Shown here: positions 22,482 to 35,235 of the stretch, one piece after another
How positions within the stretch are numbered: the first letter of the stretch is position 1
Layout: each line of letters starts with the position of its first letter
DNA from: Euglena gracilis
Taxonomy: Eukaryota; Euglenida; Euglenophyceae; Euglenales
NCBI GenBank assembly: GCA_039621445.1
Contig: CP154954.1
Location: 78,006,073-78,070,072 of the forward strand
Length of the DNA stretch: 64,000 nt
Direction: 5' to 3'
Notes under the pieces: model-generated
The model's database searches: none
Seen by the model: only the letters and a program-made list of their open reading frames with translations
Told to the model about the DNA's origin: nothing
Program-made: the position numbers and the translations under genes

Positions 22482-25400
22482 CTGAGCTGTTATCTCTTTA
22501 GAGTAAGAGCGAAGCTTACCACCCCCGGGGCCGGAGGGGGGTCGGACCCCCCCCCCCCCCCCCGCCCCCCCCCCCCCCCCCCCCGCCCCCCCCCGCCCCC
22601 CCACCCCCCTGGGTAGGTCCGGAAACCCCGGATTATCGATGTGACTGGATTTCGGGCCCCCAAAGTGAATGGCCTATAGGTTAGGGGACGATCCCTAGTA
22701 CCTACCTCCAGAGCCCTTCGGTTCACCCGCAACTCTCCGCCAGTCCGGAGATATGGCCCGAGCAAAAAAGTTGTCCTACCGTTTTTTTTTCCGGGGAATT
22801 GCAGGGTCATTTTGGGGTCAAAAAATCGAAAAATTTCAAATATCTCGAAAACGCCGCGGAGTTTGAGAAAAGTGAAGAGGACCGTCTTTCCACAACTTTG
22901 GACCCCCGATCGATCGGTTATCGCGGTTTGGGCCACTCCCCCCGCCTAGCCCGAGATAAGCGGCCGTTTTTGGGGTTTTTGGGGCCCGTTTTGGCCAAGT
23001 TTTGGCCGTTTCGCGGGCCGGTCGTGCCCGAAACCGTAACTTGCTGAGCTCTTATCTCTTTAGAGTAAGAGCGAAGCTTACCACCGGGGCCGGAGGGGGG
23101 GTCGGACCCCCACGACCCCCCCACCACCCCCCCCCCCCCCACACCCCCCCCCCCCCCCCCCCCCCCCCCCCGGGATTATCGATGTGACTGGATTTCCGGG
23201 CCCCCAAAGTGAATGGCCTATAGGTTAGGGGACGATCCCTAGTACCTCCAGAGCCCTTCGGTTACCCGCAACTCTCCGCCAGTCCGGAGATATGGCCCGA
23301 GCAAAAAAGTTGTCTACCGTTTTTTTTTCCGGGGAAATTGCAGGGTCATTTTGGGGTCAAAAAATCGAAAATTTCAAAATATCTCGAAAACGCCGCGGAG
23401 TTGAGAAAAAGTGAAGAGGACGTCGTTCCACAACTTTGGGACGCCGATCGATCGGTATGCGCGGTTTGGGCCCACTCCCCGCCTAGCCCGAAATACGGCC
23501 GTTTTGGGGGTTTTGGGCCAGGTTGGCCAGTTTTGGCCGTTTCGGGCCCGTTCGGGGCCCGAAACCGTAAATTGCCCATATCTCGGGCTAGACGGGGAGT
23601 TGGAACCCAAACCAGGGGGTCAAACATTAGGTTTAGGGGGGGGTTTTGACCGTTTTTTGGGGTTCCCGGGGTCTGGTTGCGCCATTTTGGGCCAGTTTTG
23701 GGTGTTCGGGGACCCCTGCGGGGGTTCGAGGGCGGCCGGGCTGGGGTCCAAAAATCGAAAAATTCAAAATATCTCGAAAACGCTGCGGAGTTGAGGAAAA
23801 GTGATGGCGACCTTATTTAACGACCTTGGAACGCCCGATCGATCGGTATGCGCGGTTTGGGCCAACTCCTCGCCTAGCCCGAGATACGGCCGTTTTGGGG
23901 TTTTTGGGCCAGTTTGGCCAGTTCTGGCCATTTCGGGGCCGAAACCGTAAGTTGGCCGTATCTCGGGCTAGACGGGGAGTTGGAACCCAAACCAGGGGGT
24001 CAAACATTAGGTTTAGGGGGGGGTTTTGACCGTTTTTTGGGGTTCCCGGGGTCTGGTTGCGCGATTTTGGGCCAGTTTTGGGTATTCGGGGACCCCTGCA
24101 GGCACCGTGAGGGCAGATGGGCGAGGGGGGTTGGGGTGGGTGGCAGGTCGGGACCCAAAATTTTGAAAATTTTTTTTTCGCCCAAAAACACTTTTTTTCA
24201 CTTCAGAACATCAAAAAAAGTGTTTTTGGGCGAAAAAAAAATTTCCGACCCGGACCCCCCCCCCCCCCTGCCCCCCCTGGCTGGGGCCCTCCCCCCGGCC
24301 GGTGAACTTAGCCATTTTTGGGTCAAAAAGTCGAAAAAATTCGAAAATTTTTTTTTTGCCCAAAACCATGATTTTTGACCTCCCGGACCCGAAAAAAGTG
24401 TTTTCGAGCCAAAAATGAGCGTTTTTCGACCCGCCGGCGCCCCGTTTTGGGCCACCAACCCATTGACTTTGGGTCAAAACCGGGTCAAAAAAGTCGAAAA
24501 AATTCGAAAAAAAATATTTTTTTTCTGTTTTTGCTTAAACCATGTTGTTTTGGCCTCCCGGACCGGAAAAAAAAGTCATGGCCGTTTCGTCCCTTTTCCG
24601 CCCCCCCCCCCAGGAAAATGAGCCCCCCCAAACCCCACCCGTTTTTCGACCCGCCAGCGCCCCGTGTTGGGCCGCCAACCCATTGACTTTGGGTCAAAAC
24701 CGGTCAAAAAAGTCCAAAAAAATGGAAAAAATTTTTTTTGCCCAAAACGATATTTTTTTGGCCTCCCGGACCTGGAAAGCCTGTGTTTGAGCCGAAAATG
24801 AGCGTTTTTCGACCCGCCAGCGCCCCGTTTTGGGCCACCAACCCATGACTTTGGGTCAAAACCGGTCAAAAAAGTCGAAAAAAATCGAAAAAAATTTTTT
24901 TGCCCCAAAACGATGTTTTCTGGCCTCCCTGACCCAGAAAAACTGTTTTTGAGCCAAAAATGAGTGTTTTTTCCCGGGCCGGGCCGGGTGGTCTCCCAAA
25001 GAGCTCAGCTCTACGTCACACCCTGGTCGCTGAGCTCTTATCTCTTTAGAGTAAGAGCGAAGCTTACCACCGGGGCCGGAGGGGGGTCGGACCCCCCCCC
25101 CCCCCCCCCCCGCCCCCCCACCCCCCCCCCCCCCCCGCCTCCCCCTGGGTAGGTCCGGAAACCCCGGGATTATCGATGTGACTGGATTTCCGGGCCCCCA
25201 AAGTGAATGGCCTATAGGTTAGGGGACGATCCCTAGTACCTCCAGAGCCCTTCGGTTACCCGCAACTCTCCGCCAGTCCGGAGATATGGCCCGAGCAAAA
25301 AAGTTGTCTACCGTTTTTTTTTTCCGGGGAAATTGCAGGGTCATTTTGGGGTCAAAAAATCGAAAATTTCAAAATATCTCGAAAACGCCGCGGAGTTGAG

Positions 25401-26715
25401 AAAAAGTGAAGAGGACGTCGTTCCACAACTTTGGGACGCCCAATCGATCGGTATGCGCGGTTTGGGCCAACCCCCGCCTAGCCAGAGATACGGCCGTTTT
25501 GTGGTTTTGGGCCAGTTTGGCCAGTTTTGGCCGTTTCGGGCCCGTTCGGGGCCCGAAACCGTAAATTGCCCATATCTCGGGCTAGACGGGGAGTTGGAAC
25601 CCAAACCAGGGGGTCAAACATTAGGTTTAGGGGGGGGTTTTGACCGTTTTTTGGGGTTCCCGGGGTCTGGTTGCGCCATTTTGGGCCAGTTTTGGGTGTT
25701 CGGGGACCCCTGCGGGGGTTCGAGGGCGGCCGGGCTGGGGTCCAAAAATCGAAAAATTCAAAAATATCTCGAAAACGCTGCGGAGTTGAGGAAAAGTGAT
25801 GGCGACCTTATTTAACGACCTTGGAACGCCCGATCGATCGGTATGCGCGGTTTGGGCCAACTCCTCGCCTAGCCCGAGATACGGCCGTTTTGGGGTTTTT
25901 GGGCCAGTTTGGCCAGTTCTGGCCATTTCGGGGCCGAAACCGTAAATTGGCCGTATCTCGGGCTAGACGGGGAGTTGGAACCCAAACCAGGGGGTCAAAC
26001 ATTAGGTTTAGGGGGGGGTTTTGACCGTTTTTTGGGGTTCCCGGGGTCTGGTTGCGCGATTTTGGGCCAGTTTTGGGTATTCGGGGACCCCTGCAGGCAC
26101 CGTGAGGGCAGATGGGCGAGGGGGGGTTGGGTGGGTGGCAGGTCGGGACCCAAAATTTTGAAATTTTTTTTTTTCTCTTAAATAATTTTTTTTACTTCAA
26201 AACATCAAAAAATGTGTTTTGGGGGGAAAAAATTTTTCCGACCCGGACCCCCCCCCCCCTGCCCCCCCTGGCTGGGGCCCTCCCCCCGGCCGGTGAACTT
26301 AGCCATTTTTGGGTCAAAAAGTCGAAAAAATTCGAAAAAAATTTTTTGCCCAAAACCATGATTTTTGACCTCCCGGACCCGAAAAAAGTGTTTTCGAGCC
26401 AAAATGAGCGTTTTTCGACCCGCCGGCGCCCCGTTTTGGGCCACCACACCCATTGACTTTGGGTCAAAACCGGGTCAAAAATTCGAAAAAATCGAAAAAA
26501 AATTTTTTGGCCCCAAAACGATGTTTTTGGCCTCCCGACCCAGAAAAAAGTGTGTTTTTTGAGCCAAAAATGAGCGTTTTTTCGACCCGCCGGGCCGTGG
26601 TGGGCCGCCAAAGGGTCCCCAAAAAGTCGTCGAAAACGCACACCCTGGTCCTGAGCTCCTACGTCTTTTAAAGCAGCTGCACCGACCCCCGGGGCCGAGG
26701 GGGGTAAGCTCCCCG

Positions 26716-26791
<76 letters not shown>

Positions 26792-29700
26792 CCCCGCCCC
26801 CCCTCCCCCCCCCCCCCCACCCACCCCCTGGTTCCCCAAAGTGAATGGCCTATAGGTTAGGGGACGATCCCTAGTACCTCCAGAGCCCTTCGGTTTACCC
26901 GCAACTCTCTGCCAGTCCGTAGATATGGTCCAAGAAAAAAAGTTGTCTACCGTTTTTTTTCCGGGGAAATTGCAGGGTCATTTTGGGGTCAAAAAATCGA
27001 AAATTTCAAAATATCTCGAAAACGCCGCGGAGTTGAGAAAAAGTGAAGAGGACGTCGTTCCACAACTTTGGGACGCCCAATCGATCGGTATGCGCGGTTT
27101 GGGCCAACTCCCCGCCTAGCCCGAGATACGGCCGTTTTTTGGTTTTGGGCCTGTTTGTCCATTTCGGGCTCATTCGGGGCCCGAAACCGTAAATTGCCCA
27201 TATCTCGGGCTAGACGGGGAGTTGGAACCCAAACCAGGGGGTCAAACATTAGGTTTAGGGGGGGTTTTGACCGTTTTTTTGGGGTTCCCGGGGTCTGGTT
27301 GCGCCATTTTGGGCCAGTTTTGGGTGTTCGGGGACCCCTGCGGGGGTTCGAGGGCGGCCGGGCTGGGGTCCAAAAATCGAAAAATTACAAATATCTCGAA
27401 AACGCTGCGGAGTTGAGGAAAAGTGATGGCGACCTTATTTAACGACCTTGGAACGCCCGATCGATCGGTATGCGCGGTTTGGGCCAACTCCTCGCCTAGC
27501 CCGAGATACGGCCGTTTTGGGGTTTTTGGGCCAGTTTGGCCAGTTCTGGCCATTTCGGGGCCGAAACCGTAAATTGGCCGTATCTCGGGCTAGACGGGGA
27601 GTTGGAACCCAAACCAGGGGGTCAAACATTAGGTTTAGGGGGGGGTTTGACCGTTTTTTGGGGTTCCCGGGGTCTGGTTGCGCGATTTTGGGCCAGTTTT
27701 GGGTATTCGGGGACCCCTGCAGGCACCGTGAGGGCAGATGGGCGAGGGGGGGTTGGGTGGGTGGCAGGTCGGGACCCAAAATTTTGAAAATTTTTTTTTC
27801 GCCCAAAAACACTTTTTTTCACTTCAGAACATCAAAAAAAGTGGTTTTGGGCAAAAAAATTTTCCGACCCGGACCCCCCCTGCCCCCCCCCTGTCTGGAG
27901 CCCTCCCCCCCCTGTGGCCGGTGAACTTAGCCATTTTTGGGTCAAAAAGTCTAAAAAATCGAATTTTTTTTGCCCAAAACCATGTTTTTTGACCTCCCGG
28001 ACCCGAAAAAAGTGTTTTCGAGCCAAAAATGAGCGTTTTTCGACCCGCCGGCGCCCCGTTTTGGGCCACCAACCCATTGACTTTGGGTCAAAACCGGGTC
28101 AAAAAAGTCGAAAAAAATCGAAAAAAATTTTTTTGCCCAAAACCATGATTTTTGACCTCCCGGACCCGAAAAAAGTGTTTTCGAGCCGAAAATGAGCGTT
28201 TTTCGAACCAGCAGCGCCCCGTTTTTGGACGCCTAAACATTGACTTTGTGTCAAAACTTGGTCAAAAAAGTCGAAAAAAATCGAAAAATTTTTTTGCCCT
28301 CAAACGATGTTTTTTGGCCTCCCGGACCCGGAAAGACTGTGTTTGAGCCAAAAATGAGCGTTTTTCGACCCGCCGGCGCCCCGTTTTGGGCCACCAACCC
28401 ATTGACTTTGGGTCAAAACCGGGTCAAAAAAGTCGAAAAAAATCGAAAAAAATTTTTTTGCCCAAAACCATGATTTTTGACCTCCCGGACCCGAAAAAAA
28501 TGTTTTCGAGCCGAAAATGAGCGTTTTTCGACCCGCCAGCGCCCCGTTTTGGGCCACCAACCCATGACTTTGGGTCAAAACCGGTCAAAAAAGTCGAAAA
28601 AAATCGAAAAAAATTTTTGGCCCCAAACGATGTTTTTTTGGCCTCCCTGACCCAGAAAAACTGTTTTTGGAGCCAAAATGAGCGTTTTTCCCGGGCCGGC
28701 CGGGGGGTCTCCCAAAGAGCTCAGCTCTACGTCACACCCTGGTCGCTGAGCTCTTATCTCTTTAGAGTAAGAGCGAAGCTTACCACCGGGGGCCGAGGGG
28801 TCGGACCCCCCGCCCCCCCCCGCCCGCCCCGCCCCCCCCGCCCCCCCCCGCCCCCCCCTGGGTAGGTCCGGAAACCCCGGGCTTATCGATGTGACTGGAT
28901 TTCCGGGCCCCCAAAGTGAATGGCCTATAGGTTAGGGGACGGTCCCTAGTACCTCCAGAGCCCTTCGGTTACCCGCAACTCTCCGCCAGTCCGGAGATAT
29001 GGCCCGAGCAAAAAAGTTTTTTTGCCCAAAACCATGATTTTTGACCTCCCGGACCCGAAAAAAGTGTTTTCGAGCCAAAAATGAGCGTTTTTCGACCCGC
29101 CGGCGCCCCGTTTTGGGCCGCCAACCCATGACTTTGGGGCAAAACCGGGGAAAAAAGACGAAAAAAATCGAAAAAAAATTTTTGCCCCAAAACGATGTTT
29201 TTTGGCCTCCCGGACCCGGAAAGCCTGTGTTTGAGCCGAAAATGAGCGTTTTTCGACCCGCCAGCGCCCCGTTTTGGGCCACCAACCCATGACTTTGGGT
29301 CAAAACCGGTCAAAAAAGTCGAAAAAAATCGAAAAAAATTTTTTGCCCCAAAACGATGTTTTCTGGCCTCCCTGACCCAGAAAAACTGTTTTTGAGCCAA
29401 AAATGAGCGTTTTTCCCGGGCCGGGCCGGGGTGGTCTCCCAAAGAGCTCAGCTCTACGTCACACCCTGGTCGCTGAGCTCTTATCTCTTTAGAGTAAGAG
29501 CGAAGCTTACCACCGGGGCCGGAGGGGGGTCGGACCCCCCCGCCCCCCCCCCCCCCCCGCCCCCCCCCCCCGCCCCCCCCCCCCCCCCCGCCCCCCCCCT
29601 GGGTAGGTCCGGAAACCCCGGGGGATTATTAGGGATGTGACTGTAATTTCGGGAATCTACGAAATCATGTTTTGTGTTTTGTTTGTTTGGTGTGATTGTT

Positions 29701-31515
29701 TGCGTTGTGTGTGTGCTTTTGTTGCTTGTGACTGGATTTCGGGCCCCCCCAAAGTGAATGGCCTATAGGTTAGGGGACGGTCCCTAGTACCTCCAGAGCC
29801 CTTCGGTTACCCGCAACTCTCCGCCAGTCCGGAGATATGGCCCGAGCAAAAAAGTTGTCTACCGTTTTTTTTTTCCGGGGAAATTGCAGGGTCATTTTGG
29901 GGTCAAAAAATCGAAAATTTCAAAATATCTCGAAAACGCCGCGGAGTTGAGAAAAAGTGAAGAGGACGTCGTTCCACAACTTTGGGACGCCCAATCGATC
30001 GGTATGCGCGGTTTGGGCCAACTCCCCGCCTAGCCCGAGATACGGCCGTTTTGTGGTTTTGGGCCAGTTTGGCCAGTTTTGGCCGTTTCGGGCCCGTTCG
30101 GGGCCCGAAACCGTAAATTGCCCATATCTCGGGCTAGACGGGGAGTTGGAACCCAAACCAGGGGGTCAAACATTAGGTTTAGGGGGGGGTTTTGACCGTT
30201 TTTTGGGGTTCCCGGGGTCTGGTTGCGCCATTTTGGGCCAGTTTTGGGTGTTCGGGGACCCCTGCGGGGGTTCGAGGGCGGCCGGGCTGGGGTCCAAAAA
30301 TCGAAAAATTCAAAATATCTCGAAAACGCTGCGGAGTTGAGGAAAAGTGATGGCGACCTTATTTGACGACCTTGGAACGCCCGATCGATCGGTATGCGCG
30401 GTTTGGGCCAACTCCTCGCCTAGCCCGAGATACGGCCGTTTTGGGGTTTTTGGGCCAGTTTGGCCAGTTCTGGCCATTTCGGGGCCGAAACCGTAAATTG
30501 GCCGTATCTCGGGCTACACGGGGAGTTGGAACCCAAACCAGGGGGTCAAACATTAGGTTTAGGGGGGGGTTTGACCGTTTTTTTGGGGTTCCCGGGGTCT
30601 GGTTGCGCGATTTTGGGCCAGTTTTGGGTATTCGGGGACCCCTGCAGGCACCGTGAGGGCAGATGGGCGAGGGGGGGTTGGGTGGGTGGCAGGTCGGGAC
30701 CCAAAATTTTGAAATTTTTTTTTCGCCCAAAAACACTTTTTTTCACTTCAGAACATCAAAAAAAGTGTTTTTGGGCGAAAAAAATTTTTCCGACCCGGAC
30801 CCCCCCCCCCCTGCCCCCCCTGGCTGGGGCCCTCCCCCCGGCCGGTGAACTTAGCCATTTTTGGGTCAAAAAAGTCGAAAAAAATCGAAAAAAAATTTTT
30901 TGCCCAAAACCATGATTTTTGACCTCCCGGACCTGAAAAAAGTGTTTTCGAGCCAAAAATGAGCGTTTTTCGACCCGCCGGCGCCCCGTTTTGGGCCACC
31001 AACCCATTGACTTTGGGTCAAAACCGGGTCAAAAAAGTCGAAAAAATTCGAAAAAAAATTTTTTGCCCAAAACCATGATTTTTGACCTCCCGGACCTGAA
31101 AAAAGTGTTTTCGAGCCAAAAATGAGCGTTTTTCGACCCGCCGGCGCCCCGTTTTGGGCCGCCAACCCATTGACTTTGGGTCAAAACCGGGTCAAAAAAG
31201 TCGAAAAAAATCGAATATTTTTTTTTGCCCCAAAACGATGTTTTTTGGCCTCCCGGACCCGGAAAGCCTGTGTTTGAGCCGAAAATGAGCGTTTTTCGAC
31301 CCGCCAGCGCCCCGTTTTGGGCCACCAACCCATGACTTTGGGTCAAAACCGGTCAAAAAAGTCGAAAAAAATCGAAAAAAAATTTTTGGCCCCAAAACGA
31401 TGTTTTCTGGCCTCCCTGACCCAGAAAAACTGTTTTTGAGCCAAAAATGAGCGTTTTTCCCGGGCCGGGCCGGGGTGGTCTCCCAAAGAGCTCAGCTCTA
31501 CGTCACACCCTGGTT
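22482..31515. repeat. Complex tandem satellite, about 2-kb higher-order units
   Basis: Six units begin with gctgagctcttatctcttta or a variant, at about 22482, 23042, 25027, 26650 (degenerate), 28744 and 29470. Unit order: a gcttaccaccggggccgg block; a C run of 30-90 bases; cctataggttaggggacg; a pair of half-repeats each with tatctcgaaaacg and cgatcgatcgg; an A/T hairpin (cgcccaaaaacactttt and inverse); then two to four copies of a roughly 180-base subunit with gagcgtttttcgacccgcc. Units 1 and 5 are short. All ORFs in it are repeated frames with no protein-like composition. Confidence 0.9.
26722..26818. repeat. Poly(C) tract, about 90 bases
   Basis: An almost pure C run inside the fourth satellite unit. 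Sibling units have shorter C runs at the same place, so the locus varies in length. Its true length is likely uncertain in any assembly. Confidence 0.9.
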
Positions 31516-32526
31516 AGTCAGTAACAACCCCCCCCCTCCCCGCCAGGGGGATCGACTCCTATGGGATCCAAAAGAAAAATGAAAAAAACCCAAAAATTTC
31601 GGTTCCCTCAAGGGGGGGGGGGGCAAAACCAGTCAGTCACTTGAAAAAACCAGTCACCCACCCCCTTCTAAAAACGAAATGATGGCATAGTTTGTTTCAG
31701 TGTTTCTGAAGTGAAACACGGCAAAGCGTCATGCCATGTCCTCCCACCCCCAAAAGGCAGCTGTCGCCCCCAGGCTTTTGCTTAAGGACCCCGGGGGGGG
31801 GGGGGGGTACTGGCTAGCCAATCGGCTAGACACTGGAAAAAGTGGACTAGCTAGACCCCCCTCCCCCGGGGGGGGGGGGGGGGGGGTCCCCCGGACTGGA
31901 AAAAAAAATGAGGTTTTTAACAGGTTTTTGGCTGATTTTGTTCCAAAAATTCCCAAAAATGGCCAAAAACGGGCATTTTGGGCCATTTTTGGGGGTCCCA
32001 AAAAAAATTTTCGGCGCTTCGCGCCGGTCACTGGAAAAAAATTTCCACTAGCTAGCCCTGCTAGCAGACCCTCCCCCGGGGGAGGGGGGGGGGCTTCTAG
32101 AAATCCCACTAGCCAAATTTGGACTTGCTGCAGTCCAGCCCCCCCGGGGGGGGGGGGGGGGTACTGCAATCCCTTAAGCAAAAGCCTGGTCGCCCCCCTG
32201 AGGTTGTCTGGCGGCAGGAAATTTGCGCCCAGTCTGCAAGATGGCCTGTCAGACTCGAAAATTCGAACCTGGGTATCTTCTCGTTGGGTTGTTTCCATCA
32301 GGGCTGGTCATTTGTGACCTGCTGTCGGTAACTTCCAGGAGTGACGCCTCAAAAAAATTGCCTCCGCTAGGTACAAATCCATTCTCACAAGTGGGAAAAA
32401 TAACCACCAGTTTCTGTGAAAATTTTAATTTCCCCATCACTCACTTTTCAAAACCATTATATTTCTCACGTCAATTTTTCCTGGTCATTTTTGTCCGGAC
32501 TGCAAATGAAACAAGAGCCCAAGCAC
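31516..32526. other. Repeat-rich spacer after the satellite
   Basis: Starts with a GTGACTGACTGGTTTT-type repeat in inverse (31512-31672), then the family F element (31771-32188). 32200-32526 shows no repeat or exon. Confidence 0.5.
31771..32188. mobile_element. Family F hAT-type MITE with exact 8-base target duplication
   Basis: Left end caggcttttgcttaagg, right end cccttaagcaaaagcctg, inverted copies. gtcgcccc flanks both sides (31763-31770 and 32189-32196). 418 bases, non-coding, with ctagctagcc motifs near both ends and a central CGGCGC-type hairpin (about 32010-32025). Features fit a non-autonomous hAT element. Confidence 0.85.
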
Positions 32527-32685
32527 CGGCCGAGTTGGGGTCCACAATGAGCCGGAACCGGAACTGCCGGTAGGTGTCCCGGGCGTCGGCCCACGTGTGG
32601 GCCTGGTCCGTGAAGCGCGGGTTGACCCACACCAGCTCCACCTCCTCCAGACGGCCCACAGGGGGGCGCCCATTCATGCCAACCC
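32527..32685 (-). CDS. Gene M exon candidate
   Basis: The minus frame reads VGMNGRPPVGRLEEVELVWV, then NPRFTDQAHTWADARDTYRQ, then FRFRLIVDPNSAG, to the donor ccg/gtgctt. Third-position GC is very high and drops at the donor. This is the best folded-looking exon of the set (alternating EVELVWV and FRFRLIV strands). No further minus-strand candidate is seen before the satellite at 31.5 kb. Confidence 0.65.
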
Positions 32686-33519
32686 CTTTGTTGGCGGTCC
32701 ATATGTCCGTCCGTCTGTCTGTTTGTCCTTCCATTGGTCCGTCTGTGTATTTATCGGTTTGTTGGAATGAATATTTGGTGAAACTCAAGCCAACCAGTTG
32801 GGCGTTGTTACGTGCTCATCAAGAAAGAACTCGACAATTCTTTTACAGGGTTTGGGGCTAAACAATCAGCTGAGTAAAACATTGGAGGAGGGAAAACTTG
32901 GCAGCTGAAACCAAAATGGTAGGGGAAAAAAGTGGCAAAATGAAAAATCTGGAGGAATTCTCAAGGACATTAGAATTTGGGGGATTTATTGCGCAAAACT
33001 CGGAATAAACGTGCATCAGAGTAAAATTTTAGAATTAAATTGGGAGTTCCAACACAAAATTCTGAATAATGTCGAATGAGAAAGCCCCCAAAAATAATAG
33101 CATTTTGTCGATATAACAAAATGTGGGAAAGTTGGTGGCCTCAACCAAAAGCACAAAAATTGGCAGGATTTTACTCCACCAGTTTTTCATGCACCAGGGG
33201 GAGGTCACTTCTACTCTTCCAAAGAATAAAATTTGGGGTTGATAAAAGATTGACCCCAGTTGATTTTTTCCAGCAAATAAGCGGGAATGCAATCAGCACT
33301 TGCATTCTGGAAATTGGTGGCAAGAGCTTGCACAGAATCCAAAAAGGTTCAGATCGAGAAAACATACTACGGCTGGTAATCAACTGGGTGGAGGGGTTTG
33401 TTTGGCAAAAAAAAAGTCGTCCTGTGCAAGCAACCCACCACAAAGCCGTCAGTAAAGAAATTCACCTGAGGCGAAGGGAGAAAATCAGTCAGAGCCAGCC
33501 TCTGGTTGGTGAAAGGCAG
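32686..33519. other. Intron-like sequence
   Basis: Contains gtccgtccgtctgtctgtttg short repeats (32700-32760), then AT-richer unique sequence. Nothing coding is supported. Confidence 0.45.
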
Positions 33520-33630
33520 TCTCAAACGCCTCTGCGCTCGCCATGTACAGCGCCGCGTGGTGGCCATCGTAGGGCGGCAGCGGCAGCGCAGCCCCGTGGC
33601 AAACGGGGAGGTCATGCGGTGGCAGGCAAC
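33520..33630 (-). CDS. Gene M exon candidate
   Basis: The preferred minus frame reads HDLPVCHGAALPLPPYDGHH, then AALYMASAEAFE. Another frame is also open and equally GC-rich (VACHRMTSPFATG...). No GT donor lies at the expected 3' edge; the nearest candidate would be a GC donor (gag/gcgttt). Confidence 0.4.
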
Positions 33631-34161
33631 CTGCGTGCCATCCATCAATGTGTGTTGATCGGGCTTGTGCTAACCGACCGGGGAAGGAGGGGAGGTGGGC
33701 GCTATAGGGTGCCTGCCCCTAGCAGGCACACCCCCAGGGACACCCAAGGGGGGTCCAGGGGGGGGGTTGAAGATGGCCTTTTCCGGGCCCCCGGCGCCTT
33801 TGGCGCCGAGGTCGGAGGGGGGTGCCTGCTATGGGCAGGCACCCCCAAAAACCTGACCCCCGGGGGGGGGAGGTCGGATGGGGTGCTATGGGGTGCCTGC
33901 CCCATAGGGGTAGGCACCCGAATTAAAAAAAAAGCCTGGTGTTGATCACACTAACCACAGGAGGGGGATTACATTTCTGACCTCTTGGGTGACCTTCTGG
34001 GTTGGCAATCCAGGAGTGAGACCCCGCCTACAGACAGCACACATACACAGAACAGACATAAAAGGGTGCATGAACACTTGCAATCCGGTGGGACAAATGA
34101 AAATTCACGATGCAAAACAGGGGAAGAAGCAAAGCAGCTGCGGAAGGAGAGCCGGACTCAC
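33631..34161. other. Intron-like sequence
   Basis: 33690-33920 is a G/C-run block with inverted ggtgcctgcccc / ggcaggcacccc copies repeated three times. The rest is unique. No exon is supported. Confidence 0.5.
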
Positions 34162-34306
34162 GGTATCTCAAGAACTGGTCTTGGCCGCACTTCACCATCA
34201 CCTCGCCGTTCCCCTCAGCCACCTCGGCATCGGCCCACAGGGACGGGTCAGCCGGTGTGGCGATGCGGGCAACAGCCCATTTGGGCCATGTTGTGTTGTG
34301 TGCAGC
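34162..34306 (-). CDS. Gene M exon candidate
   Basis: The minus frame reads WPKWAVARIATPADPSLWAD, then AEVAEGNGEVMVKCGQDQFL, then RY, at a near-consensus donor (acc/gtgagt). It looks like an alternating strand/turn fold. The acceptor (acag at 34307) is tentative because the first few codons have lower GC. Confidence 0.6.
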
Positions 34307-35235
34307 CTGTTGTGTACACGTGTTTCCATTCTAATTAGGATTTTGCAGCCTCGCTTAGTCTAATGTGGACGCAGTTCCGATATTTCAGTTCATTGCGGAC
34401 CAAGGGTCACGTCGAATCCTGACCCCTGCTTTTGAAGCGACCTCAACACAATCAGTTCAGGACACAATGGGGACTCACATTATGATATGCGAACAACAAA
34501 AAAAACAAGCACCCGCAAACACAAACAAATTGCCAGCAGTGAGCTGGTGCAGAATGCGACCCGTCCCCCTGCCAAATACCGCCGGTAGAATCGACCGATA
34601 CCGGCTGGGGAGGGGTCGGGTTGGGAGGACTGTTGCATGATTTTGGTCTCAACCTCATGGATGAAACCCTACAATTGACTTCAGGGCATGTCAAAACACC
34701 GGCAACTGCGTTTTTGCTTGTGGAATTCATACTCCCAGCTTCGCAGCTGACTGGGAATCATTCAGCATGCGACAAATCACTCCTTATCGACAAATTGGGA
34801 GGCGTTCAAGGTGAGAAAGATGCGACCAAGAGGCATGGTTCCCGACAAGGATTTGCTTGAGGACCCGCAGGGGGGGTCCAGCCAGCCAGGTGGAGAAAAG
34901 GTGCTGGGCTGGACCCGGGGGGGGGGGTCCAGGGGGGTCCGGCAAAAAAGCCCAACTCCAGCTGGGTTGAATTTTTTTCAGAAAAAACATTAAGTCACCC
35001 AATAAAACCATGGCCATTTTGGGAAATTTTTGACTCCTTTTCCAAAAAAAAATACGTACAGCCCAGCTTCACCATGCGAACACTTTATTTCCACTTGACC
35101 CCCCCCCAAGGGAGGCAGCTCCCAGCTGGGAAAAAAAGCACTGGCTTGCTGGCGGGCTGGACCACCCCCGGGGGAAGTTGGGGTCCAGCTTGAGAAACTC
35201 TCTGGTTCCCAGTCGCCCTCTCGGCCCGGGGAGAC
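34307..35235. other. Intron-like sequence
   Basis: 34850-34960 is a ggtccagccagcc / G-run block beginning atttgcttgaggacc, like a decayed family F end. 35095-35180 is a similar block in inverse. No exon is supported. Confidence 0.45.

Noticed and set aside
22500-29520. tRNA- or rRNA-like gene in the satellite (cctataggttaggggacg block)
   Set aside because: No cloverleaf with T-loop and anticodon arm could be drawn by eye, and no rRNA core sequence was recognised.
22490-31395. Many 60-220-residue frames in the satellite (for example RARFGPTPRLARDTAVLG)
   Set aside because: They recur once per satellite unit on both strands, have low third-position bias and are explained by the repeat itself.
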